This document shows positions 44,801 to 56,800 of a DNA stretch of 64,000 bases, in pieces. The notes beneath the pieces are model-generated. The model was given only the letters and a program-made list of their open reading frames with translations, had not been told where the DNA came from and did not search any database. Source of the stretch: Monodelphis domestica (Eukaryota > Chordata > Mammalia > Didelphimorphia > Didelphidae); assembly GCF_027887165.1 (NCBI RefSeq), contig NC_077228.1, positions 421,989,207-422,053,206 on the forward strand. The letters run 5' to 3'. Every line of letters starts with the position of its first letter. Position 1 is the stretch's first letter. Made by a program: the position numbers and the translations under genes.

Positions 44801-47800
44801 ATGACTACTGCCATGACAAACATTAAATTCCTATTATATGAACACAACTACAAAATACTTTCCACATAATTAAAACTAGATCTAAATAATTGGAAAAACA
44901 TTAATTGCTCCTGGATAGGATGAGCTAATATAATAAAAATGACAATCTTACCCAAATTAATTTACTCATTCAATGACAGCAAAGGAAAGTAAAAAATGTT
45001 AGAGGAGATGTGGCAAAATTGGGACACTAGTGCATTACTGGTGGAGTTGTGAATTGATCCATCCATTCTGGAGGGCAATTTGAAACTATGCCCAAAGGGC
45101 GCTAAAAGACTGTCTGCCCTTTGATCCAGCCATAGCACTGCTGGGTTTGTACCCGAAAAAGATAATAGGGGAAAAGACTTATACAAAACTATTTATAGTT
45201 GTAGTCTTTGTGCTGGCAAAATTTTAGAAAATGAGGGGGTGTCCTTCAATTGGGGAATGGCTGAACAAATTGTGGTATATGTTGGTGATAGAATACTATT
45301 GTGCTGAAAGGAACAATGAATTGGAGGAATTCCATGTGAACTGGAAAGACCTTCAGGAATTGATGCAGAGTGAGAGGAGCAGTACCAGGAAAACATTGTA
45401 CACAGAGACTGATACATTGTGGTACAGTCGAACATAATGGACTTCTCTACTAGCAGCAATGATCCAAGACAATTCTGAGGGACTTATGAGAAAGAACACT
45501 ACCCACATTCAGAGAAAGAACTGTGGGAGTAGAAATGCAGAAGAAAAACAACTGCTTGATCACAGTTTGATGGGGATATGATTGGGGATGTTGACTTTAG
45601 ATGATCACTCTATTGCAAATGGTAATATTAAAATAGGTCTTGATTAATGATACATGTAATACCCAGTGGAATTGCTTGTTGGCTCTGGGAGGGAGGAGTA
45701 GAGGGAAAGAACATGAATCATGTAATCATGGAAAAATATTCTAAATTAATTAAATAAATACTTTTTTTTTAAAGAAATGATTATTAGAGAAATAAAGGGA
45801 TGAAATGAGAGAAATATAGAGAATATAGGAATGCCTTAAATTTTACTCAGCATTACACATTTCACTGCTACTTTTAATGGTCAGATCATTTTAAGGCTTT
45901 TTTAATTCTCAGGTTTCTGAATTACATGTAATAATTTACAGGAAGAAATTTTTTTTTAATTTTAAATGAAAAACCTCAACAGTTATTTCTAAACTTGTTT
46001 TTTTTTTATATATGTTAGGTTGTCTTTAGTTATTTCAAAGGGTTTGTGAAATTCCCAAAAATTAAGTGAAAGTTTAAACACACACACATGTACATACATA
46101 GGAGAAGGCAGCATAGTATAATGTTGAATGGATAGAGAGTGGTTCTGGGTGACAGAAAGATAGTGTTAAAAATCCCACCTCTTAACCCATAATTCGGACA
46201 ATGTGAACCTGGGACAAATCAATTAATCTCCTTTTGTGCTCCCTGGCAACTCTGAATAAGTTCTAGAAGACTGAAAGCTCCATCAATAAAATCACAGATC
46301 TAGAATAAAAGTATATACATATATTTAATTGTAGATATATATATATATTCTATTTATATGTATTTAGAATGTGCATGTATTATGTGCATGCATACACACA
46401 TATATTTCATATGGTACTTGGATTGTAAAATCAGACAAATGACTGTAGGGTATCATTATTCCCAAAATGTCGGGGAACAGCTGCTTTACATGTATCTAAC
46501 TTTATCTTCAGGCTTTATATAATTCCACTTAAAAGTTGGAGTTCACAAAATTTCATCATCAAATTTTTTTAAACCTTTTTTGGGTTCATTGAAAAAACTT
46601 TCCAGTTTCAAATGGATTTTAGCCTCAACTCAGTTATTATATTTTATTGTTATTTAGGGAAGTGTAGTCTACTTTGATGCTTATGGTCTTTTATAGGTGC
46701 CAACTGTGAAGAAATCTAATTGGAGACAACAACACGAAGACTTTATTAATGCAATTCGATCAGCCAAGCAGTGTACCATAGCCATTAAAGAAGGTCGCCC
46801 TCTTCCTCCTCCACCCCCTCCAAGTATCAACCCAGGTTGGGGTCCTTTATGTTTCCAATTGATCTTTGACTTTTATTGAAGTTCCATTTTCACCTTGGCC
46901 TAATATTTATCCATTCCAACTACCAATCCAAATTAAAATGTACAAAGGAGGACTACTCTTTATTTTAGAAATTACACTCTAATAATATAAGGCAGTATGG
47001 GATTTTGGATAAAGAATAGGCTTAAGTCAAGAAGATATGGGTTCAGGTCTTGCCTTTGATTCATTCTGGCGTTGTGAATGGGTAATTTAATTAGACTCTT
47101 TCCCTTCCTTTCTCCTTCCCTCTCTACTCCCCACCCCCGGCTCTCCCTTTAAAATTCTCAGAGACTATAAGTTAAATAGTAAGTTAAAGAGCAGATACAG
47201 CTCTGAATTGTTTTTGGCAGAGTTGTCACTGGGGAGCTTCCTATGCCAGTGAAATGAAAGATCCTAGACCTCAACTCTTCAAAGTATTTTCCATTTCTTG
47301 TTTTTATCACATGAATATTTTTTCCTATTTAAAATTCATAGTCTCAAAATGGAAGGGCAAATATGCTTAGAAATAATATTGCAACTTTTTATTCCAGATA
47401 AAATATGGAAAAGTAATGTCTTTCATCCTGACCATTATTTTTAATATCAATTACTTTCCTCCAAGTTCTTGTTCATTGAATATTCATCTAATTGCTTGTC
47501 CTCTGTAATTATGAATCCCTTCTAGACATCAAGGAAAACTACCTGAAGGGACAATTAGGTGGCTCAGTGGATAGAGAGCTAGACCTGGAGATGGGAAGAC
47601 CTGGGTTCAAATTTGACCTCAGATACTTCCTAGCTCTGTGACCCTGGGCAACTCACTTAACCCCAGTTGTCTAGCCCTTGGAACTGCTGTTAAATATCTG
47701 TTCTAAGCCAGAAGGCAAGGGTTAAAAAAATAAATAAAATACTACCTGAGAACTGTAGAATAATGTCCTCTGAAATGAATTAATTGGAAAAATTAGGAAT

Positions 47801-50800
47801 TTTCCTTGCAAGATGCATACTTGCCATATCCATGGATTTTTGCTGTTTTTATTTCCTTGAAATCATACCAGCCTAGATTTCCCCTGGGAAATTAGATAAC
47901 TCTTTTAACTGTCCCATTTCTGCCTGAAACAAAGCCTATCTCAGTTGTTGTATCAGGGTGCTAGAGCGTAACGTTCTATGGAGTACAAACCAAGTGGAGC
48001 TGCTGCTGAACAGTGGAGAGCTCTGCATCTGATGCATATATATTCAATAAAGACACAGTTTACCCTATGACACATTGATTGTCATTGAGCATTATCTTAA
48101 GCCTCTGGCCTATTTGAGCTTTTGTACATCTCTTTCCCTTGCTGCTTTGCGACTAATCCCCAAATATAGAGGTTTATTCTTTTAAAGTAATTTGAAAGGC
48201 AAAATGCTAACTAGCAATTCTGATACCCCTCAGGAAGAAGCATGAAAGATGGGCTTGTTACTATTCCTTGTACAGGATACTATCTTTCAACTCAGTGCAC
48301 GTGAAGTGGCTGCCCCTATATGTGGACTGCTTTCCCTCTCCATCTCTGTCTCCTGACTTTCCTGGATTCTTTCAAGTCCCAGTTAAAATACTACCTTCTC
48401 TAAGAAACCTTTCCTGAACCTCTTTAATGGTAATGTCTTTCCTATGCTGAATATCCCTAATTTATCACATATATATCTTACTTGTATATAGTTCTTTTCA
48501 TGTTATCTTCCCTATTGGGTTGAGCTCCTTCTAGGCAGGGACCGCTCTCTTTGGTTTTCTTTCTATGCTTAGCCCTTAGCACAGAGCTTGGCACATAGTG
48601 AACAGTTAATAAATACTTCTTGGCTTGATTTAAATCTATGATGCCTTCAAGCACAATTTAATTTTCCTTTTTGTCTCTCAGCAGTAACTGTTTTTACATT
48701 TGTACCTTATTTAAAATCATGATTGCAGTTCTTGCTTTGCATTTAATTGAAGCAGATTAAATTTTATTCCTGCCCTACAGTTTAATTTTGTACGTATTTT
48801 GGTTTTAAGTTGATTTCTCATGTGTAAAAATATGCTGAGTTTTGTTTTCTAATCCATTCTTCTATTCTTTCATTTTATTAAGTGAGTTTAGACTATTAAT
48901 ATTCATGATTATAATTGTTAAATTTTTTTCACGTCAAATTTCCCTAAATTTCCTCTTAAAAATCAGTACCAAGGGCCTGAAATTTATTTTGCTTAAAACT
49001 ACCCAGTTATAATCTCCTTTTTTATTCCTACACATATTCCCTTCCCTGCCCAGACTCAGATCTCTGGATTCTACCTGATGTAATCTTTTTTTAGTACTTC
49101 CTTTGCCCTGTCTAGTGTGATTCAGATTCCTCTCTTACTTCTTTGTTTAAATTCTTTACCATATGATGGGGCACAGTGGATAGTCTGCAAAGTATGAAGA
49201 AAAACTCTTCTTCATGAGTTCAAATCTGGTCTCAGACACTTAATAGCTGTGTCTCTGGGCAAATCACATAACCCTGTTTGTCTTAGTTTCCTCATTTGTA
49301 AAATGAACTGGAGAAGGAAATGGAAAACCACTCCAGTATCATTGCCAAGAAAACTCTAAATGGAGTCATAAAGAGTTGAACATTTCAAAAAATGCTAATT
49401 CACTAGTTTCTCCTTCCGGACCTTCTTTTATAAAACACTCATGTCTGATTACCTTCCATCTTTTGATTCATAGCTACTCTCCCTTTTCTTAGCCACAAGA
49501 CAGAAGAACATCAATGGAACACACTTTTTTAAGTGATTTAGGCTTCTTTTACCCTTTTAACATTTTCCAGCTAAGATCAGGTAATTTCCAAGTCAAGTCA
49601 AGGCTACTTTTAACCTCAAATGACAAATGATGCAAAATAACATAAAAGTTGAAATATGGTATGCTAAAAAGTTAAGGAAATTGACCGTGGCAAAACTGAA
49701 AGAGAACCAACCTTTGAGCTCCCTCTGCAGCTTTCTTGGACCTCCCTCCTCTTCATGGACTCCCTTGTTCAGCCAAATGGGCCTTCTGGCTTTTCCTCTC
49801 ATGTCAAACTAGAATCTCCTATTTCTGTGTTTAACTGTCTGTACCACCCCCAGCCTACCCCAGCCTCTCCCCAGGGATGCCAACCACCTCTCACCTCTGC
49901 CTTTTAGACTCTCAATTTTCCCATAAAAATCAGGGCAAGCTCCACCTTCCACATGAAGTTGCCCACTATCCCTCTCCCCCCGAGCCAGGAATGCCTACCC
50001 CATCTAAGGCAATCACTTTCTAATTTATTTTTCATATATTTTTTGTATAAGTGCATGTATACTTGCATATGTATTTTGCATTTTGAAATGTATAAATCAT
50101 CTCCCTAAATAGAATGTAAGCTTCTTGAGGACCAGGTCTGTTTCATTTCTGCCCTTTGTGCCTGCAATGCTTAAAAAAGGTACTTTGTTGATTAATAACA
50201 GATATTGACAGCCCAAGTGCTACAATGGTACCCTCATAATTCTTCCCCTTAGAGAAGGTCCCCAGCATGATGGGTGGAATCCATTGTGGAGGAACAAAAA
50301 AGATAATAACGGATGGTAATAACGTAAAATGAGAAGGAAGGAATAGGTTACAACTAGTACCTTTGGCTAGGGCACTCATTTTGATAAGGTCCCACATAGT
50401 AAGAGGAATAGCTCACATTTCTATCGCACCTAATCTGTGCCAGGCACCAAAATAACATTTTACAAATATTATCTCATTTCATCCTCACAACAACTCTGGG
50501 AAGTAGGTGCTCTATTGGAACACTGAAGAATGCTTCTATGACATATGGCTGTGATGTTACTGATTATGGATATTCCCACCCAAATCACAGAATATCAGAG
50601 CTGGAAGGAATCTCATAGACTATCTAGTGTAACCTGCATCTGACCAAGATCAAGTCCCTGACATATGGTCATACAGATTCTATTTTAAAACCTCCAGTGG
50701 TTGGGAAACGGATGCCCCCCAAAGTAGTTTCTTCCTTCTTTAGATAGCTCTTGTTAGCAATTTATTTATTTTTATACTGAAGGCCCCCCTTCAACTTTCC

Positions 50801-53800
50801 CATTCATATGCCCTGAATTCAAGTAAGACAGAACTCTTCTCTTTATGTCATCTAAGACCGGGCCTTTCCTGTGTCTGTACCTTAGATCATGGCATGCCCT
50901 GAGCCAGTAATAAACTCCCCCAGTTTCCTGCATATGAAAATATTACCTCTCTCCTCAAATTTCTCATGTTTTCCCAGGACTTCTCCTTTGCCAGACTCTG
51001 ACTCTTCCTTACATCATAGTTTTCTTTTTACTTGTTTTCCCCTTACTTCTCCCCTCCACCCCACTCTGCCCCTAGTTAAGTTAATCTAGAAAATAGGAAA
51101 TGCATCTGATCTGTCCTGGGATCCTCAGCAGCTAGTATAGTACCTTGAGCATGAGCAAGGTAATTAGACCTTTAATCAATGCTTGTTGAATTTAAATTTT
51201 TAAATTCCTGCCTTATAGGTCTTTGTGAACTTGGGTTTTTTTTTCTTCTATGCCCCCTTTCTCTTTGTGCCAGCCCCTTTGGATTAGGCTATTTCCAATC
51301 ATAATTTTTGACCTTATTCTTTAAGGCACTACTTTGTGGGCAAGGTCTTCAGGATTAGAATTCTTACTCCTATTATCACTCTTCAGAATAATTTGGTCCA
51401 CCAATGTGCTTGGGGGTTGTTGACTTAATTGATAACATTTTTTTTTGTCATGTTCAGATTATATTCAGTGTCCTTACTGCAATAGAAGATTTAATGAGAC
51501 TGCAGCAGAGAGACATATTAATTTCTGCAAGGATCAGGCATCCCGCCGGGTCTTTAATCCTGCCCAGAAAGCAGCCAAATTGGCATCCAGGGCTCAGGTA
51601 AATATACTTATCCATGGGTTGTCTGATTTATTGTCAGGGATGCTTGGGAAAAGTTGGAGGAGAGTCTTTTGATGCAATTCAGAATCATCAAGTAATGATT
51701 CCCTGTCTAGATAAGAGAAACCTGAGTTCCTTCTGGCTTGGACTCTCACTGCAGGGGCTGATATAGCACAGGGTCAAGTCAGCCAATAAACATTTAGTAA
51801 GTGCTGTGATGTTTAAAAATATTCAAGAGTCTGATTTTGGACTAAGAATATCAATTTATTGATTAGGCTAGCATATAGCCAACACATTATTAAATCAGTG
51901 CTCTTCCCCCAATGACCAAATACCCCCAATTCCTCTGGCACAATACAATTTTGGGAACTCACTATTTAGCTCCTCCCTTGTGGGGGATGAACAGTTACAC
52001 ACCTAGCAGGAAGAACCTTGTCTACTAATTAGATTTTATTGGGGAGAAGCATTCCTTGGAGTTTCTAAGAATGAAGGGAATGTAAAAGTCAAAAGATTGA
52101 ATGGAACCCTCTAATCTGGAATCCTGACATAGGAATGAAATCCAGTATCTAAAAAAAGAAATTCTCACAGCACCTACTATGACCCAGGCACTGTGCGAAG
52201 CTCTGGGGATTCAAAGAAAGGCAAAAAGACAGTCCCTGCTCTTAAGCGGCTCACAGTCTAAAGGGGGAGACAACACACAAACAACTGTGTCAAAATAAAG
52301 TAGGGGTTTTGGAGGAGAGAAATAAATGAATTCAGTTTTGAAAATGTTGAGCTTAAGATGTCTATAGACATCTGGTTTGAGATGTTTAATAGCCAGTTGG
52401 AGGCTAGAGACTACAGTTCAGGAGTTAGGGATAGATAAATAGATCAGAGAGTCATCTACATGGAGAAGATAGTATTGAATCCACAGTAGCTGATAAGATC
52501 ATAAAGAGGGAGTATCTGTATATTGAAGTTCCCTGGTTATGAGGGCAGGAGTTGAGGAATCTACCTTTGGCAGATTGAAGCCAAGATGCCTGCTGGTCCT
52601 AGAGTCTAGGCTCTCGTACTTTTAAAAAGAACATGGCAGCAATCAAGGTCAGGATGCCAGCAGAGTCCTAAGCTGGAGTTGGTGGTGATCACAGCCAAGC
52701 AGTGGAGCATCATTGACTAGAGCAATAATCTAGCAAGAGCCTGTGTGCTTTAGCTTGGGCAGAAACAGTGCAAGGAAATGAGTGGCCCTCAGCATCAAAG
52801 ATGAATTGTCCCTCTTTGCATGTGCCTTAGAAATGTGCCTCTATATGCATGCCTCTCCATTTTTGGACTCTGTGTGTCCATTCTTTTTACTGAGATTCAT
52901 GTGTATTTATGGAAAAATATGGAGAGGACGTTTTGTTGCTTGTTATTATGATGTTTTAGCAAGCTTTTCTCCTGAGCCAACTGTGCCCTCTGGCTGATTG
53001 AAATCAATGTCAAAACATTAGTAGAGCTTATTAATTATAGTTTTAAAAATGTAGACCCAGAGAGTACTTGAATCCGAGGCAGCTGTTCTCCAGGACTCCA
53101 GACTTCAAATGTGAGTTACTGGAGCTGTGAACTAATCCAACCATTTTGGAGAGCAATTTGGAATTATACCCAGAAAGCTATAGAACTATGTATATTCTTG
53201 GACCCAACAATACCATTCCTGGGTATCAGGGAAAGAAGAAAAGAAACCCACATGTCCCAAAATATTTATGGCAGCTCTTTTTGTGGTAACAAAGAATTGG
53301 AAATTGAGGGGGATGTCCATCCATTGGGGATATCTAACCAAAGTATGGGATATGATTGTGATAGAATACCACTGTGTGATAAATGATGAGTAAATTGATT
53401 TAAGGTAACTTCTGGTCCACCTTAGCTCTGTGATACTCGTTGGGAGAGCCATATATGCTCTAGGAGTTTATTTAGGGGCATTTGGGGAATTCAGGAAAGA
53501 CTAGTACCTCTTATTTGGAAAGAACTCCATGAGATAATGAATGGTGACATGAGTAGAACCAGGAGAACATTATATACAGCCAAGAATAAAATGTGAATGT
53601 TACCTTTGGACAGTGAATAGAAAGCGAGTGTGGCCTAGACCCAGCAAAGAAGACTGAGGGGATGGTCATGTAGCTAGAAAGAGAACAAGAAAGGAGGAGT
53701 GGTGTCATGTAATTTATATGCACATGCTGGTTTCTGTGAGGATAGGGAAGGTGAAGAGGGACTGCGACACTTGTGGACGGGATTTATCATGGAGATGTGT

Positions 53801-56800
53801 GTGCCTCTCTACTTCTGAACTCCGACTGGGTCCACTTTTCAAACTGATACTATGTCTATTTGTAGGAGAGTATAATGCAGGATTATAGAGATATTTTGTG
53901 GCTATTCTTTTCCGATGCCATTTCATGAAATGCTTTTGCTTTGAGCTAACCATGCCCTCTAGGATGACTGGAAAGCAGATATAAATACACCAGGAGGGGC
54001 TCAAGAGCTGCAGTTTTAGAAACACCAACAGGTCAAATACCTTGAACTCTAGGATAGTAACCATCTGGAGAACCCAATCTGTGAGCCAGGGAGGTAGTAG
54101 GAATAGACTGTTTGTCTTATTCTGTCATAATTAGTAACCGTATCCCCCAAAAGGTCAATTGAAGCTTTGGGGTTCAGTGCATTTCAGTTCTCTAAGGATG
54201 GAACTCTTTTTATTGCACAGGGTTAGCACCTCTGCAGAGTGTATTATTTGATTTGGTGGTGTACTTCATTTACCAAAAGACACAGCTAGTTTAGAGTGTT
54301 CTGTGTCCCCGCTTGTGACTGGCATTGTGTTGGCACTAAGCAGGAGGAAATTTTCTACTTTCTGGATTTCTCTCTTTCCTGTAGATTGGGGACTCTAAGT
54401 GACAGTACTTGTTCCCCATCTACAAATCTTACTGATTATATCTCTGATTCCTGTAGTAAAAAGTTCCTTTTTCAAAAGGAAAAAAAAAATAATTACACTG
54501 GTTTCAAAGGACTCTTAACAAACTCTTAAGACAAATGAGCTTTGCTTTAAAAAATAAAAATTTAAATGTGCCTGCCTTAGCCTGATGAGAGATCACCATG
54601 GGTTCCCAAAGCTCTTTGTGTCTCCAACATAGCTCTCTCCCAGTAGTTATCAGCTGTAGTCTGCAAATGAGAAGTCTCACTTGTGGCTGCAGGTGACTAT
54701 CTGCTTTGGTTTCCATGGAAATAAAGGCAGGAGACAGTCATCAGGTAAGGAGTTCTTATTTTAAACCAATTGTGCTTGGGTTTTTTCAGCCTTAAAAAAA
54801 AGTCATAGCTACCTGTCTCCCTGACAACCTTTGGGTCACCTGCAGCCTCGTGTTAGGGACAGAATTGGAACAGCATATTTAGATGGCTCACAAATCCCCA
54901 TTTCCCCCTTTTTAAACGTGTAAACAAAATCACCTGTCTTTCAGTCAGTGGAAAAATAAGAGCTACTACCTTTGCTGTCCTTAAGATCTGTGGGTTACTG
55001 TTTTAATTCTATTCTCAGATGTAACTTTTTCTTTCTCCTTGCTAATATTTTGTTTAAAAAAATTTTTTTAATGTTTTTATCTTAGATGTAACTTAACCTC
55101 TTGCCCATCACTCTCCTTCAAAGGCTTTACTGGGGCACAATTCTGATCTGTGTTTGGCTATTAGAAAAGGTAACTGGAATGGGTCAGCTGAGTCCATCAA
55201 AGAGAACCGCCTCTTCTTTTCTGTTTGTTCTCTCCAGAAGGAGGGGAATAAATAATATACTCTGATAAGCTCCTAGGGAAAGTAGAGTACAAACTCCTTA
55301 ATTGTGGGGACTGGCATTTGTCTGTATGTCTCCAAGTGAGACTCTGTGGCATAAATGGAAAGAGAGCTGAACTTAGAATTGGAAAGAACTGAGTTCAAAT
55401 CTTGCTTCCAACACATATTGACTCTATGTGACCCTGGTAGCCTACTGGTGCTCTAGCATCATAATTGGCGTTATGGGACAGAGAAGGTACCTATTTAAAG
55501 CATCTTCCTTACCTGGGAGTTCACTATAGTGGTGAAATAATAGGTCTTGCCCCTATTCCCAGAGGCTAGACCAGTTTCTTGCACAGAGTAAACACTTACA
55601 TGCTTGTTAAACTGAAGTCCAGGACACCATCTTCCCTCCGGTTGTAGTCTGCTTTTGAGACCTTGCCAGGTATCGTGTGGGTGATCCATTCTCTTCTTCT
55701 GGGTAGAACAAAGCTCAAGTGAATTCCAAAAAGGAACCAACTGTAACAAGTGCTGTGGGAACATTGCTTCAGAACAGGACAATGGACTCTTCAAAAGATC
55801 GCTCTGCCAAAGCAGGTGAGGAAAAGCAGGTGGAGGCGGTGAGGAATGACTGCTTGATAGATGTTTAATGTCAAAGAGAGACTTAACAGTTTGATGACAG
55901 CAGATAAAGCTTTAAACGTATCAAATGATACTCCTAGACAAATACATTTGGGCTACATGGTCCCCTCTCTATGCTGTCCCATTTAATATGATCAGAGATC
56001 TCTTTTAGCCTAGCTTGTGGATGGGGCAGTTAAATGGCTCAGTGGACCGAGCACTGAGCTTAGAATCAGAAAGACTCATCTTCATGAGTTCAAATCCTGC
56101 TCCAAACACTTACCAGTTATGTGACTCTGGGCAAGTCACTTCACCTAGTTTGCCTACATTTCTTCATCTGTAAATGAGCTACTGAAGGAAATGGCAAACC
56201 ACTCCAGTATCTTTGCCAAGAAAACCCCATAACTGGGTAATGAAGTTGGACATAACTGAAACAACTCAACAGCAATAAACTTGTGAATAGGATCAAATAT
56301 CAAGGCAAAGGTACAGGCTCTGCTTTCATGGCTAAAAAGTGGATCCACTGACAGGAATCAACTCTCTTGGAATATTAACATCTTTTTAATCAAAGGGATG
56401 TTGCCAAAAATCTGAGACCCACAGTATAAGGTGTGGTCCATTTTTTTAAAAAGTATTTTAATTTTGTAAAAAACAATCTCAATGATTTAATTGAAAAAAG
56501 GTCATTGGAGTTAATTTTTTTTCCCATGGTTCTCTAAACCAAATAACACCAAATAACTCAACTTTCTTCCTGGTTTATTAGAACTGACTGTGTGGTTCCT
56601 TTCACTTTCCAAAGATGAAATCACTAAACATATTAGTAATGGTAAGTAGAGCAGAATAGTTCATTGTTTCCTTTTAAACAACAGAGATGAGCATTATTTG
56701 GAAAAGAACATTTCCTCAAAGGATATTGTTTTTAATGTACTTTTTCTAAAAGTTTGTTCTAGTTCAATGAACTATCAGATAAATGAAGTCTGATTTATAC

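Larger units (their letters stand above)
44259..46696 (+). other. ZC2HC1B: ZC2HC1B intron 3
   Basis: Contains an L1 fragment (44800-45770) and a SINE (46100-46310). 44260-44790 and 45780-46090 show nothing clear; 46310-46430 is TA/TG-rich. Confidence 0.8.
46836..51457 (+). other. ZC2HC1B: ZC2HC1B intron 4
   Basis: Contains SINEs at 46990-47270, 47538-47749 and 49168-49390, L2 3' ends (48310-48640, 49810-50170, 50880-51195), an antisense MIR scrap (50400-50520) and a CR1/L3 piece (50575-50870). 47760-48300 and 48650-49160 show nothing recognisable. Confidence 0.8.
51598..55706 (+). other. ZC2HC1B: ZC2HC1B intron 5
   Basis: Includes a solo LTR (51805-52169) inside an old repeat (to 52560), an L1 3' UTR segment with flanking direct repeats (52830-54060), and a SINE within an L2 end (55280-55615). 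54070-55270 and 52570-52820 show nothing recognisable. Confidence 0.8.

Noticed and set aside
53714-54064. Minus-strand open frame of 116 codons
   Set aside because: Falls entirely in repeat-derived sequence; no motif seen.
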